From Viola odorata (taxonomy: Eukaryota; Streptophyta; Magnoliopsida; Malpighiales; Violaceae): DNA of 64,000 nt. Both the position numbers and the translations under genes were made by a program. The stretch is from the NCBI GenBank assembly GCA_963691705.1, contig OY829538.1, positions 74,096,781 to 74,160,780 on the forward strand, given 5' to 3'. Numbering within the stretch: position 1 is the first letter of the stretch; each line of letters begins with the position of its first letter. Positions 13,241 through 25,900 of the stretch are shown here, piece after piece. Below the pieces are notes generated by a model. The model ran no database searches and was not told where the DNA came from. It worked only from the letters and a program-made list of their open reading frames with translations.

Positions 13241-13574
13241 GATTTTAATCCGGTTTGCAACTTCTAGGGTTCTTAGTTTTTTCGTAATTTCTAGGGTTTT
13301 TAGTTGGACTATCTACTTTAGGGTTTGATGTTTGGTTTGTACATTGAATGGATTGGAATCGACTTTAATTAAAGTTTGGAGTTTTCGTTAATTGTGCGAA
13401 TTGTTTCTTTTATTGTTTGTATTTTTTGGTTATTATTGGGTAGCAGACTAGCAGTTATCATTACCTACAGACGCATGGCTTGGAAAACCAAACGGTGTCA
13501 CAGCAACGGTTGGGAAACGAGGAATCTGCAACTCCCCAGGCGTCCGTTGATTGCCAAAGGACACCAATCCCTCC

Positions 13575-13580
13575 TATAAA
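13575..13580 (+). promoter_or_regulatory. TATA box upstream of the 140-codon frame
   Basis: TATAAA lies 111 bp upstream of the ATG at 13691 and is followed by a pyrimidine-rich stretch (TCTCCATCAC and similar) like a plant 5' untranslated region. This suggests that the 140-codon frame has its own promoter. Inference from motif and spacing. Confidence 0.45.
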
Positions 13581-13690
13581 TTCCCTGTATTACTCCTCAT
13601 TCTCCATCACTTTAATTTGTCTATTCCTGACTTGTTTTCTTTTCTCTATCACTTTCATTTGTTTGTTTCTAACTCTCTCGTGTCTTCAAC

Positions 13691-14113
13691 ATGATGAACA
13701 TGGCGCTGAAGGAGAAGTTTGTTGAGGAGTCTCTTACGGCCATCAATAACTCCGGCGAGGCAGGGACCATCTGTCACTTCAAGAAGCGGCACGTTGAAGA
13801 AGACCTGAAGCGCTTGAGGAACCATCACCTTTTTTACTTGCAGGAGCAGGCAAGGCTACAGAATTGGTTCTCCACTAAGGCAGTGAGGGAGTATATGGAG
13901 CACATTGGCAAAGTCCTGGGGAGCATCAAGGTCGCCATCACGCTGCTGGAACAGTGGCTGAGCATAGCGGATATGGAGATATCGGTGGCGCAGAAGGCGC
14001 TCGATGCTTGCGATGCGTACCATGGGGAGGTGAGGGATATGCCGGAGAGGAAGAGGAAGAGGGAGAAGTGTGATGGTGATGAGGAGGGTCAGGTCTCTGC
14101 CAAGTTTGATTAA
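13691..14113 (+). CDS. Hypothetical 140-residue protein inside MULE-A
   Basis: I do not recognise this protein. It is an uninterrupted frame, visibly richer in G+C than its surroundings, with three in-frame ATGs at 13691, 13694 and 13700; the third (AACATGGCG) has the best initiation context. The product looks mostly helical and charged, with a Trp/Leu/Arg-rich centre and a basic run ERKRKREK near residues 122-129 that could be a nuclear signal, followed by an acidic tail. A TATA box precedes it. MULE-B has no counterpart, so it is either a captured host gene segment (as in Pack-MULEs) or an extra gene of this lineage. No flanking intron was found. Confidence 0.5.
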   Translation: MMNMALKEKFVEESLTAINNSGEAGTICHFKKRHVEEDLKRLRNHHLFYLQEQARLQNWFSTKAVREYMEHIGKVLGSIKVAITLLEQWLSIADMEISVAQKALDACDAYHGEVRDMPERKRKREKCDGDEEGQVSAKFD

Positions 14114-14995
14114 GTTTATGTTCATGTTTGTTTTGTGTTGCCCTGGATGGGCTGGAATACTTTAATTGCCTTGAACAATGGCTTTTTATGTTTCAGTTTA
14201 TTATGGTTGTGTTTATTATGTTTGTGTTAAATGTGTTTGTGGTAAAACAATGGTTGACTAATTTGAATGAAGTTTGGTTTGGTATTGGCAATTTGCTGTT
14301 TGTCATTTTGATCTTCTTGCTTGTGGTTAAACAATGGTTGTTTCTTAGTGTAATTCTTGTTGCACTTGCAGGACTTCCCAATTGCATAATTCCCAGATAA
14401 TTGAAATTGGCTGGTAAGCCTAAAATATTGGCAGCATAATTCCCAGATATGCTTGAAAGGCAAAAAGACCTTGAAATGAACCAAATACTTGCACCATAAA
14501 TTCCAACAGCCACACCAAAACGCCTAAAATACATTGAAATGAACCAAATATAAACTGCATAATTTTCAGATAGTTGCACCATAATTTCCAACCATAATTC
14601 CATAATTTCTCCTTAAATAAATATGCAGCAAAAGCCTAAAATAGTACCTAAATCAGTGGCATTACACATAGCACCACAATCAGTAGCATTACACACAATA
14701 AACAAGATTACACAAATTGTTCCTCAACATTTGCATCAAGGTACCCACTTCCTTGTAGGAATGTGATTATGTGGCAAAGGATTTGATGTAGTCCGTTGCT
14801 GAACACTTCCACCTGCACTTGATCTTGTTACTGGCCTTGGAGGGAGGAAATTGGCAGTGAGTCCTGGTGGTCTCCATATCTTCTTCTTAGTCATTTTCCT
14901 GGTAGTCTGACCACCAATGCTACCAGCTTGTAATGGGGAAGAGATGACCAATGGACTCCTTGGTATAGTTGGAGTAACCGTAGAGGTTGGCATAC

Positions 14996-15275
14996 TTGCA
15001 GTTGCAGTTGCAGTTGCACTTGAAGATGCCTGTGCACTTGCACATCCTTGTGCACTTGCAGATGCCTGTGCACTTGCAGATGCCTGTGCAGTTGCACATC
15101 CTTGTGCAGATCCACGTGCACAAGCACTTGCCTGTGTAGCACTTGCACTTTCGAGAGCAGGAGAACTTGCACTTGCACTTGCCTGAGCACTTGCACTTGC
15201 ACTGTCACCAGTAGCACTTGCACTTCCACTTGAACTTGACCTTGCCCTTGCAGATCCACTTGCCCTTGCCCTTGC
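14996..15275 (-). repeat. Low-complexity Ser/Ala/Gln repeats in the last transposase exon (MULE-A)
   Basis: Short repeats built on plus-strand units such as CACTTGCA and GATGCCTGTG encode runs of Ser, Ala and Gln in the C-terminal tail. Replication slippage is the probable origin. The same place in MULE-B is Pro/Thr-rich instead. Confidence 0.75.
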
Positions 15276-17938
15276 CCTAGTAGTCATTGGAGTACTTGTA
15301 ACATCCACACTCACATCTGCACTTGCAATCCCTTCATTTTCCTATAAGAAAGATAATAAAATTTTAATAACAGTACACATATACCACTGTTACGGAAATC
15401 ACTCACACAATAATTACCTGCAGTCCAGCATCAGGTTCATTGGGTGTTGGTGCCTGTGTAGTGTCACCATCATTAGCATGTGCATTGGGAGTTGGTGCAT
15501 CAGTGGGGCCTGGGGGTGGTTCTTGTCTTCTTCTCTTCCTTAATGGTGGTAGGTCAGCCCTCATAGGTTGTGGACAAGTCCTTGTATTGTGACCTCTTCC
15601 TCTGCAATTTCTACAATTCATTACAACCCCACTCCTGCTAAGTCTGTTTGGGTTGGGGGGACCAGCTTCTCCTGCTTCTCTCCTTCTCTTAGTCCTTGGT
15701 CTCCCACACTGTGGCATCACTTGCGGAGGTTTAATTTCATAAAGCCCTTCCACTTCTGGCCATTCACTTTTGTCTGGGACAGGAAGAATGCCATCACAGT
15801 AAGAATCAAGGAATACACTCTTGCGATACGCAACATGGACAAAGTCATGGGGATTTTTCCTCATGAATAAATAGGCTGCAGCTGCATGTCTACAAGGCAG
15901 TCCAGTTAAGTCCCACTTTCTGCAAGTGCAAGTCTTCAGTTGCAGGTCACACGTGCCTCTTTCACCAGTAATGTGCTCAACCTCAAACTTTTGCATCTGG
16001 GAGTGAGGATACACTATGTATGACTGGCTGTCTTGGATACACTTTTCCAGCCTGTTGAACCATTTGGGACATATTGTTCCATTATACAACTGCATCCCTT
16101 GATACTTAATGTAGAACCTCTTCATCAGTAACCTTCGAATAACCTCCAGACAAGTTAATATTGGTTTTTTCCTTGCAACCCTACAACATAAAAAGTAAAG
16201 TTACCATTGGTTTTAAATGAAAATTTTAATACAGTGATTAACATGGCTGATTACCTTATGTAAGAATTGAAACTCTCACAGAGATTATTGAGAAAAAGAT
16301 CACACATCACCCAACTCTTAAACGCATGTCGTGACCATCTTTGAGGATGTATTCTCTTCAACCAATCATGTGCAGCTGGATTCTGGGCTTTGATCAGCTC
16401 CATATGAATCTTAAACTTTCCCTCTGTGTATGCTCTTGCTGCATCCCATATATGGTCTTTCATGAACTTGCCCCCACCAAACTACCCTTTGAAATTCTCC
16501 CATATGTGCCTCACACAATACCTATGGTCAACTTCCTTAAAAATAGTGTCAAATAAGCTTTGCAAACCCTGCACGTGAGACCACAGGTTACTCTATTGGA
16601 TAACATGATAAAGAAAGTAATATAAATGATAAAATAAGTACTATAAAATGACCTTTTGCCTGTCTGACATAAAGCATCATTCGTCCAAGTCCCCAATGTC
16701 CTCTTGTAATCTCTCCAAAAACCAGTACCAGTTCTCCTTATTTTCTGAGTCCACAACAGCCCAAGCTATAGGAAAGATGTTACCATTTGCATCCTTTCCA
16801 ATGGCTGACAGTAGGTGGCCCTTATATGTCCCCTTTAAATGACATCCATCAATGCCAATAAAGGGCCTACAACCTTTCAAAAATCCACGCTTGCAAGCTG
16901 CTAGACACATGTATAACCGTTGGAAAAATCCATCTGGAGCAGTAATCTTAACTGTGCTACCAGGATTAGACGTCCTGACTGCCTCAGCATAGTTCCACAA
17001 CAATTTATACTGCTCCCCATGCTCTCCCTCAATAATAGCTTGTGCTATTTTCTTTGCCCTAACAAGCTTGTAGTATGAGACTGATATGAACTTCTCCCTT
17101 CTGATCCTATTCCCAAGGATCTCCAAATCAGTGTCCAAATTATCCCTGAAATCTGGCAAATAGGCATGTGCTACCCATGTGCTACTCGCTCGGCGGTGTT
17201 CAACATCCCTGCCACAGTAATGAATCCTTTTGAATGTTTTAATTTGAAAGCAAGACCTATCTGCGGATGGAGATGCATGTATTCTCCATCCACATTCATT
17301 CTTGCAATGGGCAGTGATCCTTCTTGTTTCATTCCTCACATACCTAAAATCATGTCCCTCTTGCAGAGAGTAAGCCATCAAAGCCTTCCTGAAAACAACA
17401 TGAGTAGCAAACCTCATCCCAACCTCCAACTTAATTTCCCCATTCAAATCTGTACTCTCGTTGAATTCTGAGTACTTATACCTCTGCCTAGCACTTTCTT
17501 CCTCACTGTCTGAACATGGGGGAGTGTCTAACACGTCACTGTCCTCGTAGTCAGTCTCCACATCAGGCACATTGGGACCAGAACTTCTAGCTGGTGGCCT
17601 ATTCACCCTGTCACTTCTGCATTGCTCACCCCCTAAATTGAAATCCTCAAACTCTACACCTGCATCCTCAGTCCCATCACCAAAAAGGTCCTCTTCAGAC
17701 CCATCTTCTGAATCTACAAAATCACTAAGTTCATCACCACTGCTTTCACTATTGGCTTCCCAACTGTATGCATAATCACCATGGCTGTCATATCCACCTT
17801 CATCATCTGCATCATGATCAAACTGAGGATGATCATTTTCTTCCCTCTCAAATGCATCAAATTCCATCCTTCCACCCCTCTCACTACTCTCAACTGCATC
17901 AGCTTCCATCCTTTCAAACCTCTCACCACTGTCAACTC

Positions 17939-18192
17939 CATCAGCTTCCACCCACTCATTTGCATCATGTACATCAGTTTCCACCCTCTCATCTGCATGA
18001 TGTCCATCAGCTTCCACCCTCTCATCTGCATGATGTCCATCACCTTCCACCCTCTCATCTGCATCATGTACATCAACTACCACCCTCTCATCTGCATCAT
18101 GTCCATCACCTTCCACCCTCTCATCTGCATCATGTACATCAGCTACCACCCTCTCATCTGCATCATGTACATCAGCTTCCACCCTCTCATCA
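17939..18192 (-). repeat. 33-bp tandem repeat encoding an acidic 11-residue repeat (MULE-A transposase)
   Basis: Seven to eight units of 33 bp, each giving a version of ADERVEADVHD, extend the acidic linker between the N-terminal region and the DNA-binding region. The unit length is a multiple of three, so changes in copy number keep the frame. Confidence 0.85.
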
Positions 18193-19184
18193 CTCTCATC
18201 TGCGGGTTCACTGTGGTCTATATCATCGAAGGTAAGCATCAAGGGAGGACACGTAAGCTCAGTGCTATAACATTCTGACACGTCTTCCATTTCCTCATCA
18301 CCACTACTATCAACATTATGAACAAATATGGGGGTGTGGACTCCATGTTCCACATACACTTCCACTGTATCCTCGCCATCTACTAACATCTTATTTATGA
18401 TTCTCTTCATGTGTTTTTCCTTCCTCAATGGCCTAATACCTTCCTCCATTTCTTCCCATGGATATTTAACATCATAATGCAATGCATTATGAGCATATCC
18501 TTTTTCCTCCACTATGTTATGAACGTCTACAATTGAAAGCTTCTGATGCTCTTTTTGCAAACAAACTTGCACTGCATCTAAGTAACGTAACTTTGGACCA
18601 AATACCCATACTCCACCCATGAAAACTTTCACATTCAACAACATTCTGTCATGGAATAGCACCAAATTAATATTAACAGCACAAACAGTAAACGACAATC
18701 CTACAGATTATTCAAACCCTAATCGCATATTTCTTTATTCCATTCTGCCACATTCCGTATTTCTTTATTCAAACCCTAAGCATTACCCACAATATAATAA
18801 CTGGTGGAGAAGTAAACGAGAAAAGTCACTGACCTTGTTTCTGAGAGCGACAGCACGCTACTTCAAACGACAAGAACTGGTGGAGAAGTTGGAACAGCTC
18901 GACAAGGTGGTCCTATCGTCCTTCGTCGCCTCCCACCCACCGACAGGAACAGGACAGACCTTTAACTTTCCACCTCGCAAAATCACCACTCTCAAATAAA
19001 AGGATAAAAAGCTGCGGGTCAAACGCACTCCTTCCACCAAACAAAATTCTCCAACGTAAATGGTTAATCTTCTCCAACCTTGCTGCTGCACTGTTGATCA
19101 AGGAGAGTTTTTCAAATCCGGATTGACTTTTGTTTATTGTGTTTTTTCTTTTATATTTACGCCTATCACTTCGTAATTTAATTT

Positions 19185-19377
19185 TGCAGGTAACCGGTTG
19201 TGAAGGAAATGGGAAACTGGCTGGAGAAGGTAAAAAGGGACGGAAAGTTAGTTTGACTGACGGTAGGGGCCTGCATTTCATTGACCAAAAGTTCAGGGAC
19301 CTCTTTTTGAATTTTTTTAGTTCAGGGAGGTGTCTTGTTTTTCGCGATAGTTCAGGGGGTCAAAACACTATTGACCC
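19185..19377 (-). repeat. MULE-A right terminal inverted repeat (193 bp)
   Basis: Reverse complement of the left repeat with two mismatches by eye. It lies about 540 bp upstream of the transposase ATG and probably drives that gene. Confidence 0.96.
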
Positions 19378-19386
19378 ATATTTATA
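19378..19386. repeat. MULE-A target site duplication, right copy
   Basis: ATATTTATA, identical to 12447-12455. Confidence 0.95.
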
Positions 19387-19966
19387 TACAATAATCAAAC
19401 CAGCAACTTAATCCTAGCGAGCGAAATAGAATAGAAGCTTAAACATAAATGGGGTAATGAGCGCCGATCAACTTTTCAGGTCTGTGTGCAAAGTGCCAAC
19501 CTATTGAAATCTGGAGGCCGGAAAATTAAACAACAGCTAATACTCTCCATGAGTGACAATCTATTGAAACTGGAGAAGGTGACTGTCAAAGAATATAAAA
19601 GAATTTCATTTTTAATTCAATAAGCTTTTGCATGCTCATCACAGCTCTACAATTCCCGACAGCAGAAATACATCATCGGTTTCTAATTTCATGGTGTAGT
19701 TTTTTTTTTCCTTCATTCTTTTTTCCTTCAAAAAAATTAAAAAAAAGAACAGATCTATATTTTTTTTATGAATACTCATCAGAATGGATTAACCCATCTG
19801 CACTCACCATCCAATGAGCAGAAGAAGCACAAGGAAGAAGAATTGAAACTCGCTAATATTACACTTCTCACCAAATCTCTGTACACATTGATTGAATCCC
19901 AAGGGATGATGACACTGTCTCTGTACTGGCTTGCCAACCTCCTTTACCTCACCTGCACCACATCGC
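19387..19966. other. Region between MULE-A and the WDR44-like stop codon
   Basis: AT-rich DNA that should hold the 3' untranslated region of the minus-strand WD40 gene. No coding sequence is credible here. Confidence 0.5.
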
Positions 19967-22900
19967 TCAAATCCGAACCGGCAATCCAAAATTTTGAAAA
20001 ACTCTAATTTCCCCTCTATAGCTAGCGGTCACGATCACCATACCAAAGGCAGGCATGTTTCGGTTCATCCCACTGGACATATCCACACTCGTATGAGGGC
20101 TTCTACGGGTTCTAGCAGCTAAAGTAAGTTTTTCTTCTGGCCAAGTTGCTGATATTCTATCAAAGAAGTAACCATTGGTCGCACTTGAGATAATCCCATT
20201 CAGCGGACTGTTTGTGCAGCCAGATAAGGATCGTGAAATGCCATTGACACTCACATCATCAACAGGTGTAGGAGGATGATTGGCGATGGAGACCTCATCA
20301 AGATGGTTATCAATCACATTATGTTCTACAGAACAAGTCTCTTGTAGTCCCCATGTGTCAACCATGCCTGGCCATGGGATGGCCACTGATACATCCTGAC
20401 AATGGAAATGCTCATATGAGCGCGTGGTTGTAACACCTTTGCTTCTGCTCGGTCTGGAATCAGCTTCATGCTTCCACACGTAAACATAAGAATCCTCACT
20501 AGCAGATACCACATATTTCCCATTTGCTGTGAGTGATGCAGAGATTTGGCTGTTGGTGTTGCGAAACCCTGCAACAGATGACAGAACCCTCAACACAGAG
20601 AATGGAACAATCCTAGAGATGGAATACTTTTGCTAGAGTATCCAGCAAAACCGCAACGAACACTAACGTTGCAAAGGCACTAACTCTGCTAAACTATTGC
20701 ATGTAAAGTTTGTGAGCAAACAAAGAAATAAATGCAAAAGAACCATCCTACGCTGCATGTACTACAACTTCCATAATTTGCGTGACTCCAATATATGATT
20801 TTCATATGATAAGTATAAAACTGTCAATGTAAAATACCCAAATTATTGTTCTACACAGGAAATATAGAACACTTATCATAACTTTGCACACACATGCACA
20901 ACATCTAATATCCCAAGCCGATTTGACAAAACTTGTCAAATTAAGGTGATCTGACACATTTTCAAAACAAGGAAATGCGTCACAACTTATGCCAAGCAAT
21001 CACCAAGGTCTACCTTGAAAACAAATTAAAACGAGGTTTTAGAAGTTGTTTAAAGTTTCACCAGGGTCCCAGGGCTGTGATACTCCACAGGATTGAAGGC
21101 ACTTAACCAATATATATATGAAACTAGAAAACTCCATGTGTTATGCTTTTGGACTAGAAAAGCCTATCAGTTATGTTCTTTGAAGAAATATGGTTCAACC
21201 ACTTCCAACATTGAAGTCATAAAACAGAACTGACAGGATGTATCATATCATTGATCAAAGTCCATAGGTAAATTATCATTTTACAATGTGAGAGGTACAC
21301 CTTGAACAGAGTTCACTACAAAAGTCACGGCTTGAAGCATTCTTCTTTGCTTTAGTGTGGTGGTGGGAGGATGGGATGGGGTTGGTTTGTGTCAGTTTGA
21401 AGCACTCTTGCTATCTCCTTTGGGTTACATTATCAGCTTCTAATAGCCAACAGGTTCACAACATAAAATACTAATTTGGCTGTTGCTAAATGACATGACC
21501 AGAAAATAATGTCTGTGGCCTTACCTTTGAACTTGTGAACAAAATCAATAGCATCAATAACCCGAATTCGAGAATCTGCTGATGTGATGAGCACTTCTGA
21601 TGAACTTCCTGGTGCAAACTGAGAAACAAAACCAATCAAACTGAATAAAAGGAAACTTTAAAAACTTAACATGTGTGGCAGGTGAACATCATGTCTTAAA
21701 AAATAAAATAAAAGATAATACATTGCAAGTAAAATGGCTTTATTTACTCCACAAAATATTATGAACATCAAGCTTTCTCTAATGCTAATTAAACATTCTA
21801 AAAGGACAACACCTGTTGTACGGAAACCAAATATTCTAAAATCAAGTTCCCTGTAAAAAATGCAATCTATCATCCAAATACCAGGTGATACTAAAAACAT
21901 TGGTTCTTGAAAAACTTATCACCACTCACTGACACATCCAACAACATTTACTTGAAGCAGCCAACAAGAATAACAAACTTATTAAATTTAATAGAATTCC
22001 ATATTCCTAAACAACCAAAAAAAATAAAAAATAAAGAAAAAATACCACTGGGAAAAAAACAAACAAAAAAAAGAAAATTTGACTCCAAAACTTATAATGC
22101 GACTTCTGGGATATCCTAACAAACCTATACTCTATCCCTCTCGGAAAAAAAGTCAACATTATTAGGCTCATTACATGTACTGTAGCAATCTGGTGTTGGG
22201 TTGGACACAAGTTTGACACAAAGGAGAATACATTTTAAGTATCTATACTTTTTAGAAAAACAAGTGAAGAAAAATAATCAGCATTTTCTTACTCAAAGTT
22301 AAACATATCTCCTCAAAAAGTTAAGCATATCAGTAGGAGCTACACACAGTAATTGGCCACCATATATACCTGAAATCCAGTGATTTTTTTTAGATGAGCT
22401 TTCTTCTTCTTATTCAGGAGATTAATTTGACATTTTTGTTGCAACTTATTCTCTGAGTAGGAAAAACGAATGAAAAAAGAATAGTAAGCAATCAGTAGCA
22501 CATGAAATTTAATAATGGAAAAAGAAAGAGTAATCTATGAACTCGTACCAGATGTATTATATAAACGGCAGCTTCCTTTGTATGAACCAACAAGTGCACC
22601 CTTCAAAAACCCATTACAATTCATTGAGTTGCAAGTAAGCCGTGTGTATTCTAAGCAAAATTAACAAACTCCTTAAGGTGGCCATACCTGACCATCTGGA
22701 GTGTAACAAGCAGCGGTCACCATCTCATGAAGATCATTCCAATCAACAACTTGATGTTCAGGAATGCTCCATATCCGAACTTTTGCATCTAGGGACCCGC
22801 TAATGAAGTATTGATCATCTACAGGATTAAACTGGATGCAAGTTACTGCATCAAGGAAAAACCAGGAAGAAGAGTTAAATTAGAAAACCATTAATCAGTC

Positions 22901-25900
22901 GTCTGAACAATGGAAAAAAAAGAGTAACGACTTAATTGATTTTGAGCATTTCTAGATGATCCCTACTAAACTAAAGAGGGAAAGACATACCTAAATGTTA
23001 AACCTACATAAATGTTAAACCTATCTATAACTCAATAACTAGAAGTGGTTAATTGACTCATGACAATAAACATATTAGAAAAGCAGAAGGCATCAAATGG
23101 CATGGCAGAAAGAATTTACCATAATCACTGTGTGAAAATATTTTCAAACAAGTCTTGCTGGACAAGTGCCACAGGCGCACAGTTTTGTCCATTGAAGAAG
23201 AAAGCAGTTTCTGGGGGAAAAACAGGAAAAATTGTCAGCATCTTCTGTAAGGATATAGCAATAACTCACACTCCTTTTTGGTCTCAAGATTGCAACCTAA
23301 ATAAAAAATAATAGGATATTAAACAGTTTTCTACGATGGTTCTGATATGCCATCCCATGAGATTGAAATCTGAACTCCCAGCCTATTAAAAAATCTTTGC
23401 ATGGGAGGTTAAAATAAATTCTTCAATTAAATATGGACTTTCATATAATGGAAGGATAAAGGAAACATTATATTTATAATGGTGAAAAATAAGCCTAGAG
23501 GTGACTCACATGTTATCAATAGGCAATAACACGCCTAAATCCCGGTTGACCACATCCACCATACACACACACACACACACACATAGCACCAACCTACCCC
23601 CTCCAGACCCACAACAATGAAGAATACTACAAGAACACATTCATCCTAGCTATCCACTTGGCAAACTCCAAACCACTGACAATGACCTAGATAAAAGGTA
23701 AGACAGTTCTCATGTTGGCATGTCTCCACTCGAACCATGGAGTGGTGGTTAAAACATGGCATGTCATGTTAACCATTCTTCTAAAATGAGTTTTCAGAAA
23801 TAAAACCCAAATAAGGAGTGGTTCAGAAGCTTATGCTCCACATTCCAAGTTCAACAGTTAAGACAACTGTTAGCAAACCCACATCGGAAAAAAAAATAGC
23901 TCACTGAGCCTTGCAATCAGAAGATTCATAACTGCTTTACATCCAGTCATCATCTCAACCAAAATTCTAACCAAAGAGAACCCAGACACAGAGAAGTAGA
24001 GAGCAAGCTAGAAAGGCAATCCAAATGCAATCCAGTAAAAACTTAATCTCAATCCCCTTGGTCATTATAGTATTTAACCCGAAAATACTTTGAAGTATTT
24101 CTGTAACTATAACGCCAGAAAATCCAAGCAAACAAAGAGGTGGCCCGCCAAAGGTTTATTATGCCTTGCATTCAGGTACAACTTTTCCATCCAGCTTTGC
24201 TCTCAACCAACCTTCTTCTCACAGAAGTGAGACACCAGACAGATAATACACAACCAGCACATGAAAGAAATCCCCATCTCACGCTGAACTTGAAACACCA
24301 GATGAACATAATTTAAAAGGCAACCCAAATGCATACAGCAATGCCTACCGCTTTGTTAATAGCAGCACAAGAAGAAATCCTTCACAGCCTCACTCATTCC
24401 ATCAAAGCCAGAACTGTACTAATGCCGTCACAGCATCAGAATGAGTGATTTTAATTCTAAAAGTAGGTTCAGGTAATCATCAACTTTTCAAATCTCTCTT
24501 AAAGCTCAACATCTCAACAAACAATTATATTGGATCATATTATATAGCCAATAGGCCCAAAAACGACCAATGACCCCAAAATTATGGCCAGCGAGAAGAG
24601 AGGGAGAGAGAGAGAGAGAGAGAGACGAATATAAAGATAAGAAGCCATGATAAGCCCATCTAGAAAAATTTTGAGCTCCCTAATTTCTTAAACTGCACTT
24701 GACTGAACCTTTCTTTCTCTCCTCCTAATTAGTACCGGTTAAACTCTACCACCTCAACATGAAACCCTCCTTTTTCTTATTACTGAATCCAAGGAAATGG
24801 AAACAAGCAGAACTAGCTTATTTAAATTGCATGATGTTGTAAAGACAACACAACACGATGATACAGGATGCAAAAATACAAAGAAAATAGCATTCATAAT
24901 GGGGGGGAAACCAAGAAACACTGTTCAGGGGAGTAACATGGGATACCAGTTATCTATACATGCCCATAAAACATGGCTAACAAATAACTAAGCCCAAAAA
25001 ATCATTGTTCAACAATACATGCTTGCTAGAACATCAAAAGTATGGTGAAAAGAAATAGAGTACTGGATAACCAACCTGAGATTTGGACCATGACAGGTCA
25101 AGCACATGATTAAGATGTCCCTCGAATGAACAAATGGGTCTATCAGAGAGAGCAAACACAGTATCCGGTACAAGAATGTGGTCCAAACTCAATGATTTTC
25201 TGCTTATGGATCGCCTCCCCCGTCTTCTCTTCTCATGATGACTATCTACAAGAGGTGACAACAAAGTAGGCTCAGGCGATCCATTTGATGTTAGCAACAA
25301 GTTCAAATTCCCATCCTCTGGTTTCTCCATCAACAAATCCCCTTTCCTTTCTGTCTCAACAACTTGCCAGACATGAATCACACAGTCTTCACCCGCACTT
25401 GCCAAATACTTTCCATCTAAACTAAATTTAATACTCCAGATAGACCCATTGTGCGCGTGAATTTCTTGGCTCTTGTAAAGTGCACTCAACTCTTTAAAGG
25501 ACTTCCCATACTGCCTTACCCTCACTCTCTCCGGTCCATGAAATGATGCATCCTGGCTATCATCTGTTGCAGAGCTTGACCTCCTCCCTCCCTTCTCTGA
25601 TCCAGTATCCTTCTCGTCACTACTTCTCCTCTCCTTGTGCCCAGTCACACTACTTGCCACACTCCTTATACTCCTAAACCAACCTCCCTTCTTTTTAGAC
25701 TTCGACAGGCCACCTCCAACAACCCCATTAACAATAGAATCATGATTTTCCCCTGCTCCATCCTCCACATTTTGCCTCCTCATCAACTCTTGCACAATGG
25801 GTGAATGCCCGACACACATTTCAAACTCCTCCATCGTCAGTTGCCTCCCAGTCCCGACTTCCTTCAACTTATTCCACATCCCATCTTCCCTTATCTCCTT

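Larger units (their letters stand above)
14736..18644 (-). pseudogene. MuDR-type MULE transposase of MULE-A, two nonsense codons
   Basis: DDE transposase that would cut and join the element ends. Exons in transcript order: 18644-16653, 16568-16255, 16180-15418, 15341-14736, with phases agreeing with MULE-B exon by exon. Domains in order: an N-terminal PB1-like region (FMGGVW), a long acidic linker with 11-residue repeats, a MuDR DNA-binding type zinc region (CKNECGWRIHA), the MULE catalytic core with first Asp in FIGIDGCHLKG (about 16.85 kb), second Asp in FMSDRQK (about 16.66 kb) and Glu in NNLCESFNSYIR (about 16.28 kb), a SWIM finger (CTC, then CRH), a CCHC knuckle (CRNCRGRGHNTRTC), and a Ser/Ala-rich tail ending PTRKWVP. 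A TGA at 16677-16679, just before the second catalytic Asp, and a TAG at 16482-16484 interrupt the frame. A leader intron (18646-18833) ends one base before the ATG. Confidence 0.9.
12456..19377 (-). mobile_element. MULE-A: complete Mutator-like DNA transposon (6.9 kb)
   Basis: Bounded by 193-bp terminal inverted repeats (two mismatches by eye) and a perfect 9-bp target duplication. Inside are a GRF zinc-finger gene (+), an unidentified 140-codon frame (+) and a MuDR-type transposase gene (-) reading inward from the right end. The transposase has two in-frame nonsense codons, so the element cannot move alone unless helped. The near-identical ends suggest a fairly recent insertion. It lies about 0.6 kb past the 3' end of the WDR44-like coding sequence and 1.2 kb upstream of POR. 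MULE-B is a sister of the same type. Confidence 0.96.

Noticed and set aside
14917..15259. Cys- and Ala-rich plus-strand frames in the last MULE-A transposase exon
   Set aside because: They are other frames of a low-complexity coding repeat; the minus strand frame joins to the transposase and ends in the conserved PTRKW peptide.
17768..18278. His/Leu/Pro-rich repeat proteins on the plus strand
   Set aside because: Antisense readings of the 33-bp acidic repeat of the transposase.
19130..19411. 93-codon open frame covering the right inverted repeat of MULE-A, and its mirror at 12437-12649
   Set aside because: It is simply the inverted repeat read as protein; it has no domain, and the two copies exist only because the repeats are copies.
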